In this document: piece by piece, positions 1-10,148 of the stretch
How positions within the stretch are numbered: the first letter of the stretch is position 1
How the letters are laid out: each line of letters opens with the position of its first letter
Assembly (NCBI RefSeq): GCF_026210795.1
Contig: NC_089448.1
Location: 2,542,001-2,606,000 of the forward strand
Reading direction: 5' to 3'
From: Rhizophagus irregularis
Taxonomy: Eukaryota; Glomeromycota; Glomeromycetes; Glomerales; Glomeraceae
DNA: 64,000 bases
Position numbers and translations under genes: made by a program
The notes under the pieces: model-generated
What the model saw: the letters and a program-made list of their open reading frames with translations, nothing else
Database searches by the model: none
Told to the model about the DNA's origin: nothing

Positions 1-328
1 TACGATCCAATTTTGATTATGTGCCATCGCTGAGACCACTAATGCGACATGAACTTTTTCTTTTAGTACACCGTCATACTAGTATATTTAGCAAGATCAA
101 TAAATAATATGAATGTGTAGTTGCGTAAGCTAGAACTAAACTTACCTTAATAAAAATATCGTTTCCAATTATTTCAACGACATACTTGTAATGTATAGCT
201 TCGAGCACATGTTCGTCAATTTTACTCATGTCTAGGTCAAGGCTAATTTTAACAATATCTTTATCCGTTTGTTCTTGTTCTTGCAGCAAATCATCAATCT
301 GCGTGCAAATCTGTGTGTTCGTTAGCAT
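1..328 (-). CDS. Hypothetical small gene or decayed exon
   Basis: An open exon runs from an ATG at 328 down to 146 (61 codons) and ends exactly at a good donor (AAG/GTAAG, 145-141). A TACTAA branch-like string and AAAAG acceptor lie at about 60-70, after which the phase-0 frame continues only a few residues to a stop near 45. The product would be a roughly 65-residue acidic, Glu/Asp/Gln-rich peptide with no domain I recognise. An upstream in-frame stretch on the same strand (about 350-430) is separated from the ATG by a stop, so this may be a broken larger gene. It sits next to transposon debris; a real gene is uncertain. Confidence 0.3.
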
Positions 329-539
329 ACTTAGACATTATTCATAAGTAGTCTCCAGCCACTTAGATACCTGATTAATCATAGAGGTTTGTCTGGTCAT
401 CCGAGTGGACGTGGACGTTTCTTCTGTACCTTCAATTTCAATTGCTCAAAGGGCAACGGGAGATACAAGATAAACGGAGAAGCAGCAAAAAGAAACCGTT
501 TCCATTATATAGAGATCGCAATATATATATACTAATAAA

Positions 540-640
540 TTTAATATCTAATATGTATAATATGACTAACATGTTCCATATGTCGATCATGTTCGATATG
601 TTAATTAGGTTCGACATGTTAATGTTAATCATGATCAATG
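540..640. repeat. Degenerate palindromic repeats
   Basis: Short degenerate units such as AACATGTTCGATATGTTAAT recur in alternating orientation across about 100 bases. They create overlapping open frames on both strands that I do not regard as genes. The block lies at the 3' side of the minus-strand DNA polymerase remnant. Confidence 0.45.
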
Positions 641-794
641 GCTCCGCAGCGCAACGCATCTATCACAATAATTGGCAGTCGCATCAAAAGGGCGTTCTTT
701 CGCCTCTGAATAGTTTCTCCACATTTTGTTGAACTGCATATCTGCTTTACTTTCAAGTCTAAGAAAAATGCGAGTGTGCTTACTTCTGTGCGAG
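640..794 (-). pseudogene. Family-B DNA polymerase remnant, 3' part (left of hAT insertion)
   Basis: Minus-strand codons here include the string ADMQFNKMW, which I recall from the family-B DNA polymerases amplified in Rhizophagus, just C-terminal to the exonuclease domain. A frameshift near 745 separates it from a short matching stretch before it. It lines up as the continuation of the exonuclease-domain fragment at 4350-5131, with the dead hAT element lying between. No intact reading frame survives. The polymerase resembles large-DNA-virus or polymerase-delta type enzymes; the viral link is inference. Only the fragments are described, without reconstruction. Confidence 0.6.
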
Positions 795-1338
795 GGTATT
801 TTTAGCAAAGACCAGTCCTGCATCGGTCTTGGGACCGGTCCTCACGGTCTTCTGTCCGGGGACTGATCCTTTTGATTTATATCCAATAAAAATGTTTGTG
901 CTCATTTATTTCTAATTTGATATTTTTGTTCGATTTTTTGATTCAAAAAATTTTTTCTTTTTAAATTTTCAAAATAAGTGTATTTGTAATAAAGTTATTA
1001 TTAAAGTTTGAAATCTGACTCCAAAGATCTATAAATCGTATTCTAAAATGTTTCTTTACACCATAATAGTACAATACTCGATTCAAATTTCCATTTAAGT
1101 TATTACTATGATAATTTTCTATTTAAATACGTTAAGTCAATAGAAACACGCAAACTTTTCAATCTCAATACATTTGTGTAAATTAAAATGGGGAAGAGCA
1201 AAGATTATTCAAAAGAATATGAAGACGCTACTGAACTTGAAGATGAAGATGATGAAACTATGAATGACAGAACCAAGGACGAAGATGAGTACAGAACCAA
1301 GGATGAGAATGAGGATGAACTCATAGCTGAAGATGAAC

Positions 1339-1563
1339 AGGACCCCGCTTACTTATAAGATAGGTCACCTCCAGGCCTAAGGTAAAAATCATATATAAAA
1401 TTCTTTGCAGATCCTACTATAAAAGGAAATTTTATGTTACATTGTTATGATTTTTTCTTTTTTAGCTAATTAACCAATAGAATTTAAGAAAAAAGTAAGG
1501 TAAAAACTATTAGTAAAGGGCCAATTTTTTACGGTAACCTTTATTATAAGTAAGCGAGGTCCT
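1339..1563. mobile_element. 225-bp MITE inside the hAT transposase frame
   Basis: The termini are inverted repeats: AGGACCCCGCTTACTTATAA at the left, and its complement with one mismatch at 1544-1563. The element is flanked by perfect 8-bp direct duplications AGATGAAC (1331-1338 and 1564-1571). An 8-bp duplication is the hAT signature. The flanking frame is the same on both sides, so removing the insertion and one duplication leaves the transposase N-terminus open. The locally repeated host sequence could mimic a duplication, but the TIRs fix the ends precisely. Confidence 0.85.
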
Positions 1564-1565
1564 AG

Positions 1566-1660
1566 ATGAACTCATAGCTGAAGATGAACTCATGGCTGAA
1601 GATGAACTCATGGCTGAAGATGAACTCATGGCTGAAGATGAACTCATGGCTGAAGACAAA
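1566..1660 (+). repeat. 18-bp tandem repeats encoding an acidic hexapeptide
   Basis: Five nearly identical 18-mers (GATGAACTCATGGCTGAA and a variant with ATAG) run from 1566 to 1655 and then drift into diverged units to about 1740. Another unit lies before the MITE at about 1315-1338. They encode repeats of the type Asp-Glu-Leu-Met-Ala-Glu at the N-terminus of the transposase. Confidence 0.85.
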
Positions 1661-4349
1661 CTTGTGGCTGAAAAAGAAGACGAACTTGTGGCCAGAAACG
1701 AGAACGAACCTGTGACTGAAGACGAAGAAGAACCCAGGGCTGAAGTCGAAGTAGAACTTAGGGATGAAGACGAAGATGGAACTAGGCCTGAAGTTCCTAT
1801 CCAAGTAATCCAACGTAGTAGAAGAAGAACACGAGCTATTAAATCACGATCAAAAAATAAGGGAAGTACTTCTAAGTCAATCGTATGGAATCATTTTGAT
1901 ACTAAAATGGCTAAATATTCTGGTCGTTCTGTTTGTCAAAAATGCAATGCTTTATTTTTGGCTGGATCAGGAACTTCTACTTTAAGAAGACACTTGTCTT
2001 CTCACAAAATTGCGGCATTAAAGCAGCACCAAAGAACTATTCACGATTACTGTATTGATCCTCATCCTAAAAATGAACAAGAGGAACAGGGTGTGTTAGT
2101 TGCTAATTGGGTTATATGTAATATTCAACCTTTTAGCATTGTAAAATATGATGAATGGTGACAAATGATCGCTAAATTTGATCTGAGATATCGATTTCAC
2201 AATCGACATACTTTGAAGGACAATATTGTAAATTTATTCAAAGAAAAGTTAGAAATAGTTAAAGTGGCAGTACGACAAATTTCAGGAAAGGCAGCGCTAA
2301 TTTCGAATATGTGGACAGCTTCGAATAGCTCACTTTTCCTTAGTCTTAGTACCTTTCATTATATAGATTCTTCTTGGAAACTAAAAAAATTTCTTCTTGA
2401 TATTATACCAATTGAAGTTCGACATAATGGATATAACATGGCAAATGTAATAATGGAAGTTCTTCGTAAGTTTGGTTTAGCTGAGAAAACTTTAGCACTA
2501 ACAACTGATAATGCATCTTCGATGATTTCTTATGGCGAATTTATAGTGGAGGAACTCGAAGAAGAATTTCAGAACCTCAATTTCGCCCATTACCGATGTG
2601 CCACGCATGTCTTGAATTTTGCAGTCAACAAAGAATTAAATTTGATTTCTGAATCCGTTAAGAAAGTAAGATCTCTAATGTCTTACATTAAAACTTTTCA
2701 ACTGGTCGTTAAAGACGCTATGTGAGGTAAAGGGAATTGATTATCTAGCGCTCAAGCTGGATGTTAATACCAAATGGAATTCCACCTTTTATATGTTGGA
2801 GAAATGGAAAAGGATGGAGCCTGCTTTAAATTTACTTGCCGCCGATGATTTAAATGTTCGTCGAAGATATCTTACCAATTTTAATCGTATTAATATTGAT
2901 GTAAGCGAAATATTTTATACTTTCGCATATTTTTAATGATAATTTCAAGTTATTTAGATAGATTTAAACAATTTATAACTTTTATTCATGAAAAATGATA
3001 CCAACATGTTTATAAATTAAAAGTGTTTTCAATTTTTTTGGAATCTAGTTCGTCTGTTTTTTAATTTTGCAAGTAAATTGCAGAAACTTACTATATTTCT
3101 AATTTTATTAGGATACTATGGTTCTTTTAAGTCTAATCGAATGTGCAACTCGTCTCCTTTCAGCATTTAGTTATCCAACCCATGGTAACGTTCGGTTCAT
3201 TTTTCTTAGTATTCAGGAGCATTTATCTCGATATATTAGTGATGAAAGCATACTGTGGCAGATGCAATTTATCAAAAATTAAGTGATTACTGACCGGTTA
3301 TGAGCGAATCTTCTCAAATTTCTTCATTATTAGATTCAAGAGTGAAGTTCTCTGCATTTGAAAATAAAATTGAAAGAGCAAGTGCAAAAAAATTTAGTGT
3401 TGGATCTTATTGAATATTCATCCTCATCATTACCATTACTTGCAGAAACTACAAGAGGAGATGATATTATAGATACACAAAATTTTTTTTGAAATTTACG
3501 TAATAATACGACATTAAATTCGTTAAAAAACACTAATACATCAGCATTTAGGACACTCAAGAATGAAATAGAAAGGTATTTGGCAATACCGTTAGAAAAC
3601 CAGGTTGATCCCTTACTCTGGTGACAAGTTTGATGGGAAGAATTTCCAATTTTAAGCAAAATTGTGCGAGATTATTTGTGTATTTAAGCCACAAGCATAG
3701 TTTCAGAGCAAGCTTTCTCAGTAGCTGGGTTAACAATTTCGCTATTAAGTAATAGGCTGGATGCTGAAACAGCCAGAGTAACATTATGTTTGAAGAGTTG
3801 CCATTTGTTAATTGCCATTTGATGTATTGTTCTTGAAATTATCGTATTGAAGTCATCACATAATAAAACGAATAAAATTTTTGAACTTTATTTTAAATAA
3901 ATGAGAATTTTATTAAATTATATTTAAGGGACTTAATAAATTAAATTTTTAAATACATTACAAATTTTTTTCTTTTCTTTATAATTTAATTGATTAAAAA
4001 TGAAACAAAATAATTCATAATACATGTGATTTCTCTATACTAAAACCAAAAAAAAATACTAATTTTCAATTATTTTAGTACATTTCAAATTTTTCTTTAA
4101 TTAATTCATAACGATAATACATGTGATCATTTACGCTAAAACCAAAAAAAACATTATTGTACTGAATTTTAATTATCATTTATTTAACTATAAATCTTTT
4201 CCGTAAATATGCAAATGATTAATAACTTAAAACATAGGAACAAATTTTCTCAATTTAAATTGATCTGGTCTAGGTCCGGTCTGGTCCAGATTAAAAGACT
4301 GGTCTTTTTGGGATTGGACTGGACTGGACCAGACTAATCCAACCCTAAT

Positions 4350-5131
4350 TAGTACACAACCTGGTATTTTAAGGAAAAGAATTTATCTTCCAGGCTGATT
4401 TGATTTTGATTGTCTGAATCTTTTGATCTTCTTCAATCCTTTAGCCTCTGGCATGTTGTCAGCCCCCATACAGCACCTTTTCCATTCGTGAATTCGTCTT
4501 TAGAGTTTTCTCAATAATTCTATTTTTGTATATCTTTAGACGATTTAAAGCTTCCTGCCAACTGTTTTCACATCTGCTCTTTCGATAATAAAAGGCCAAT
4601 CATAGGTAGAATCATTGAACCTGAGCTGGATATCAGGCTGAAATGATTTCCAACATAATGTAAACGCTTTTAGTAAATTTATCTGATTTCCACATACAAC
4701 TGTTATCCATCGTGGGTCTGGCACAGTTTCAAGATCGATAAGACAGATTTGTTTTGGGGTCGTCTTTCCAATGCAAGGTTATGCATATCATAAATGCATT
4801 AGCACCGTCAAGGGTAAGTACTTCTGGAGATTTCCAAATCCGCATGCATGAACCACATGTTTCTATATCCCATGTGAGGATAAGTGTGCAGTTTTTTGTG
4901 AGAGGTCTTCTATTGGTCAGAAATTCTTTACAGAAACATAGAACTGTGTGTATAGTGAGAATGTCCCCCTGTATCTACAAGTACTTATCATTGACCAACC
5001 AGAAATTGTGATTCCATTCTCTCTATCTTACGATGTAATGAGTACATGTCATCAGATGCGGTCTCGTATTTTTTGTCTTGGATAGCTTTAAGGGCATTCT
5101 TTCTATCCCCAGTTCCACAATTACTCATCAT
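4350..5131 (-). pseudogene. Family-B DNA polymerase remnant, exonuclease-domain part
   Basis: The frame from ATG 5131 stays open for 47 codons and is then broken by several stops. Further down the minus strand are a WDIET string (Exo I, about 4868) and an [10 protein letters not shown] string (Exo II, about 4595), both hallmarks of the 3'-5' exonuclease domain of family-B DNA polymerases. The similarity runs up to about 4352, where the inverted terminus of the hAT element begins, and resumes at 640-794. Stops, frameshifts and the insertion show it is dead. Possibly related minus-strand sequence (DGWCESGRR near 6030) lies further 5'. The donor could be an endogenised large DNA virus or a Maverick-like element; this is inference. 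Confidence 0.7.
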
Positions 5132-5296
5132 TATTTATTTATTTATATAGAAAATAAATCTAAAAAGATTATCAAATGATCAATTGAACCCGGTTCACCA
5201 GCCAGCCATACTTTACTCTAAAAATCATGTCCAAAATCTCTATTATTTTATTAATAATAAATTTTCTCCATCTTTACTTTCTCCTTTCACTAATAT

Positions 5297-5702
5297 AATG
5301 AGGTGGATGCCAGAAAAAAGACCAAACTGTTAAAATTTTTTTAAATAAAGGATGTTCTGAATCAAATATTCAGTGTTATTATGTCATTTTTAACATGCCA
5401 ATATTTTTTAATAAATTATTATTGCATAAATATTTATTGATACATGACGTCATTTAGATTAAATATCTATTAATTTTTATAAATATCTATTGTCTACTAT
5501 GCTAATAAATAAGCTTATAGAGTTTATTTATTGTTTTTTTATATGGAATAATTGGAACATGATCTTGGACGTCTGCATAATAACGGTATGGTGGTTAAAA
5601 TCTGCTTCACAGTTCGGAGATATTTCAAACCCCACCCAATATATTGATTGATCACATGTGTTAAAAAAATTGTTTTTTCCACCCTTTTCTGGCACCTCAC
5701 AC
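5297..5702. mobile_element. Possible MITE between polymerase fragments
   Basis: Inverted ends match imperfectly: GAGGTGGATGCCAGAAAA near 5300 and the complement of a GAGGTGCCAGAAAAGG-type end near 5685-5702. The stretch is flanked by TATA-like sequence and contains no reading frame. Terminal similarity is short and gapped, so this is tentative. Confidence 0.4.
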
Positions 5703-6864
5703 TATATAGTTACAAAGAATATCCACGTTCTGATCTTTCCGTTGTTAGACCTCATAAGAATAAATAAATCAAGGAAAATTGCTGTATGCTAAATGCAACA
5801 TCATATACAATGAAGTTCTTTAATTTACAAGAAAATTAATTCAACACCATAAAAATGTCCTGCAGATTCCAGAAATGCTTTACTGACCTGCTTTTTATAT
5901 TTAATCACAATTCAAAAATGGTCAGTGATATTGCAGCAGTCGTTTACAGTACATGAATTTACAATCCAGCCCAAGCAATTTGCAAAGTGATCCATTCATT
6001 TACATTGAAATCCTTCTTCCACTTTCACACCATCCGTCCAACTTCAGAAGCTTCAGCGTAAGCGCAATACTTGCTTGTGGTATGTCTTATTGTCAAATTT
6101 TTATGCCTGGAGCTAGAAGTAAAAGAGAGTAATTTTTTGTTTTCACAGAAAGCTATGTATACAAAAATAGCATTTAACAATTCGCAATAAAAAAAGAAAA
6201 ATACGTAAAGTATGCCTTATCAAAGCTTTGCTAATGAAAATATGAAAATACAGTACTATCCACTTTATCATTTTATGATCGAAAAAAAATTCTAATAATA
6301 ATTTCTTTTCGTACAGTACGAATAGTAATTATAAAAACACTTGTCCGATTTGCAACTATTAGAGACTCCAACAAGTATGAAGTATGAACATTTCACACTT
6401 TATAAAATATATATTCACAATTGTTTGCGTAATGATTGTGTTTTGATAATATTTCACATTGCTTGATAGTTGTAATCACTGAAACTTTATTTCAAGAATC
6501 TAAGAATCTTATTTATGTCACAAAAGATAAAGTGGATATCGATTAATACCTGAACGTTTTTCAAAAATCATCTCGGAAGCTCGTATCAAACAAGAGAAAA
6601 TGAAAGTGGGTTCATGATTACCTTTATGGTATTTTCACTACATTTCAGTTTAAACCTAAAAGTAAAACCTACTAATATCGAAATCTGATAATTGAGGAAT
6701 GCAAATTACCCCTTGGGACAAACAATATAGATCATGTGACTGACTGCGAAATATACTACTATATCAGATATGATATAAAAATATGAGTATAATTTTTTTT
6801 AAGGGTTTCGTACATATAGTTTTATCGGAGTTAGTTATATAATATTGTATGTTAATGAATATTA
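5703..6864. other. No intact gene
   Basis: The minus strand at about 5870-6090 shows short stretches that may be the decayed N-terminal part of the polymerase remnant. Apart from that I see only AT-rich sequence without convincing frames. Confidence 0.4.
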
Positions 6865-7060
6865 GCCCCGTTCAATTCTGGTCGGTTGCATTTTTCGGTC
6901 GGGTTTTCTTTATTTTGTCCGATTTTTTGTGTAACACATTTTATATCCGACCTTTTGACTCATAAAATTTTTGGTTTTTTTTCAGTCGAACGCGTTTTAC
7001 CAATAGAATGGTTATTTTGCGTATGACCAAAAAATGCAACCTACCGGAATTGAAAAGGGC
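6865..7060. mobile_element. 196-bp MITE with TA target duplication
   Basis: Terminal inverted repeats of about 36 bp: the left end reads GCCCCGTTCAATTCTGGTCG and continues GTTGCATTTTT, and the right end is its imperfect complement (about 80 percent identical). TA dinucleotides flank both ends (6863-6864 and 7061-7062). A related half-element starts at about 13081. The open frame that begins at 7008 partly overlaps this element and is not considered coding. Confidence 0.7.
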
Positions 7061-9306
7061 TATTGTGAATTTTGTGAAAATATTTGAAATTATAATGAAC
7101 GGAGTTCTACCAATACCAAATGTCTCCCTATATTATTTATTATTTTCACGGGTGCAGATCTTTTTGAAGGATGACAGATTGTTATTAAAAATAACACAAA
7201 AAATATTTTTAATTTAAGTGGTTCCTTTGTTTGGGAAATGCAGTATTATGAGAAACAACCTTATTTTGAAAATCAAAACAATAATTAATGAAAAAAAAGA
7301 AATTTTCATGTTAAGAAAAAAAAAGAAATGATGAGAACTGTTAAATCATTCGTTCTGATTAATTAATTCAACCATTTCTATCTACATAAAGAGTTGTTGT
7401 TGATATTATGGCTCATTTTAGCAATAAATGACTAAATATTAAGGGGAAAGCGGAAAGGTTTGATAATTATACAATTACAATTGATCTGGACTTCCATTAA
7501 ATTAATGAAACCGCGTACCATGCGTGATTCTAGATTCGTATGTGTGTTGATCTAGAATTTCTTTTAAAGTTGTGTGAACTCGAATCTTTTCGAATACATT
7601 AATTGGTTTATGAAACGATGCACAATGTGGTACACCATTTTAAAGCATGACTACTTTTTTTTTTTAAAAAAAAAAAGTGTTATCTCTTAGATAAACAATG
7701 AGATTATCGATAATTCCATATGATATCTATAAACTGAAGTGAACTGAGTCATTGTTTCCGCTTTTTAGCTTTAAAAGAATTTATTAAATATCACAAGAAA
7801 AAAAATGATTGATTTAGCATTTATTAAGGCTAAAGTCATTCAAGTTTAATGCTATTGACTTTCGTTCGTTCTTTTATTTATTTATAAAATCTCTAATACA
7901 ACACCACATAACTTTTAGCGCTGATGATTGAATTATATAAACTCATTCTAATTGTAATCTTTGTAATCTTAACATTGTTTTTTTTGGCTCCTTTAATAAC
8001 CTGGCTTGGTATTATTTATTATTATTGATTTATATCGTGCTTATTCGGTATTTCCGGTATATGCTTTTGTTGGTAATACACGTAATGATTATTCATCTTT
8101 CATTCAGATGACCTGCTGATACAGTTTCTAAAATTCTTAAAATTAATGAAGAATTTGTGTTCAACTCGTTGTATCACAATAAATTATTAATTATATAATA
8201 TTTTTATTTATTTTTCTTTAGTCCAATGTTTTCCGACTTTCTTTTTTTTTTTAGATTCTGGAACAGGATATATTAGATATATTGTTTTGAGAGGGGTAGG
8301 AAATTTTTTTGTAAATTAAAAACAAATAATACAAATTTGGAATAATGGGTATAGCTGACATGTTGTCATGTTGTTTCCTAAATTATAATATCATTTACGA
8401 ATAAAAAAAAATGTGATAATATTTATAAATTTGATTATGTTATTATCTAATAAATCAAAAAATTTAAACGCGTTTCTTATGTCGATCATGTCTTATCAGT
8501 TTTAAATGACGGCGTAATGTGTTAATATTTCCAATATTTCCAACATATACAAAAGTTTTTCCGTTACTAATGTGATATATAACTTGTTTATGAAGTTGAA
8601 TCGCTTCTTTTGATTTATAAATATTATTATTATTATTTTCTTTCTTTTTTTCTTTTTTTATTCGAATCTGTAATTCTAGACTCTTGAGACTCTGTCACAA
8701 ATGACGAAAAGAATTTGTTTTTTTTTTAAGTAACAGATGATTAAACTTGGTACTCCCTCTCAAAAGAACCAATTAAATTCCTAAAAATAAAGCTTAAAAA
8801 CCTTTGATTTTTGCAAATAATTCGGATTTCTCAAGAAAATTAATTAAGCTTTGATAATTTCATAAAATTATGAAATATAAGTCAAATAACAATAAGGTTA
8901 AAAATAAGCTTGTAAGGAAAGCTTTTTTCTTTACGTTCCCAAGCTTAAATTATAAGCAATCATAAGTCTTAAAATATATAAAACAAAAAAAAAACATTTA
9001 TGACTATCCAATACATTAACAAAAGAAAGAAACCTGTTTTTTTTTTCATAAAAGTTTCTTTCAAAAGTAAATTCTTTTTTTTTTATTCTAGTTTACGTTT
9101 ATTCATATTTCAAACACGTTCGAATACGTTCGAATACGCGAATACGCGAATACTTTTATGCTTAAATCTTAGTTTCTTAAATTTTATTAACTTATTATGT
9201 TCATACGTTCTTAAATTCTTACAATAAATGAATACAAACAAATTATAATCTTAATTTTTATAATCTTATATATTTAATATCATCATGTTATAATCGTCGT
9301 TTTTTT

Positions 9307-10148
9307 TTAAATATAATATACTAACTCCGAGAAAAGATCCTTCATAATTTCTCGTTCCTCCGACATTGTTAACTTACAGACCAGCACCTTAGCAGCTGGA
9401 GCTGGGGCTACTATGACTTCTCCCGCATTTTTAATTTGTGACTCATCGATATTGTTGTCACTTTTTTTATTGTTGTCATTATTGCCTATAAATTAAAAAA
9501 TTAATTATTATTATCTTTAGCGACATAAATGGTTTTCTACATGCATAAATTTACATATACTTACAGGAATCAGGAGCTAACGGTGTAAAAAATTCGATAA
9601 TTAACCGCCCTCTCCTCCATTCCATGCTCGTCTTATTATAAAGGTCCGTGAAAATATTTTTTAAAACGGGATCATTCATCTTCACCCATTTCCAGAGTGA
9701 GGATGAAATCTTTGAGACCTCATTCCTCTCATACCGGAAATGAAGCTCATGAAGTGCTTTTTGAACGGGGTTTCTGAAAATTAGGAATACTGTGGGTGGT
9801 TTGCGAGAGTTTTTCTGAAATCAAAAAAAAAAAAATTTGTTAATACAATTTGATCTACAAAATCATTTTCAAATTAGGCTAGTTTGGATAATTTGAAAAA
9901 TAGGTTCGTTCATAACACTATTTATTGTTTTCTTGATCAATTGACGTAGAAAAGTACGTGTTTAGCAATTTAAATACCTTGCAAGTCTTTAGTATTCCTA
10001 TTGGAGAAGGAATTTCAAATTCAGTAATATTATCGTACCCCAAAAGACCGAAAGAATACTGTCCCGTCGCAATACGAAAGAGGGTAGCAATAGGAAGGAG
10101 TTGAGAATTTTGAGAATTTTGAGATCTTGAATTATTCGTGTTTGCCAT
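9307..10148 (-). CDS. HMG-box (MATA_HMG-like) protein, copy A
   Basis: Three exons (10148-9978, 9814-9565, 9485-9307) with GT..AG junctions join into a 199-residue protein. Residues 58-140 (exon 2) look like a divergent HMG box: a KPPTVFLIFR start (the Pro-Pro-x-x-Phe-x-x-(Phe/Tyr)-(Arg/Lys) pattern), then VSKISSSLWKW and a helix ending in MEWRR. This suggests a sequence-specific DNA-binding nuclear protein like the MATA_HMG proteins expanded in Rhizophagus, some of which sit at mating-type-like loci. The short Asn-rich N-terminus and the C-terminal tail (LFSELVYYI) are shared in outline with copy B at 15400-16156. The HMG assignment is by pattern only; the gene structure is well supported by the conserved paralogue. 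Confidence 0.7.

Larger units (their letters stand above)
1188..3823 (+). pseudogene. hAT transposase with BED zinc finger, broken
   Basis: The frame starts at the ATG at 1188 with a very acidic N-terminus, is interrupted by a MITE (1339-1563), and resumes through 18-bp tandem repeats. A BED-type zinc finger follows at about 1880-2015 (Cys-x2-Cys then His-x3-His after a Trp). After an in-frame TGA at 2159-2161 comes the RNase H-like hAT core (2165-2725; SNMWTASNS, LTTDNASSM and CATHVLNFAVNKEL strings). A second stop follows at 2723, then decayed sequence with KWNSTFYMLEKW near 2770. The hAT dimerisation segment (SEQAFSVAGLTISLLSNRLD) is at about 3700-3770. Several stops and frameshifts make it non-functional. 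It is of the ZBED/RICESLEEPER type. Confidence 0.85.
795..4347. mobile_element. Dead hAT-type DNA transposon (about 3.5 kb)
   Basis: The element contains a broken hAT transposase (plus strand) and is bounded by G/C-richer subterminal regions that share repeated ACCAGTC/GGTCTT/GGTCC motifs: 805-865 at the left and 4263-4345, in inverse orientation, at the right. The left end (AGGGTATTTTTAGC...) and right end (AGGGTTGGATTAG... on the minus strand) are weakly similar inverted termini. I could not identify a clear 8-bp target duplication, so the exact ends may be off by several bases. It interrupts the family-B polymerase remnant. Confidence 0.65.

Noticed and set aside
438-732. Overlapping open frames on both strands
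   Set aside because: They arise from palindromic repeats and polymerase debris, with no protein-like pattern beyond the short polymerase match noted.
4754-5011. Plus-strand 85-codon frame
   Set aside because: The opposite strand shows clear exonuclease-domain motifs, so this frame is an antisense shadow.
7008-7217. Plus-strand 69-codon frame
   Set aside because: It overlaps the right end of a MITE and has no homologous frame at the equivalent place in the second duplication unit.
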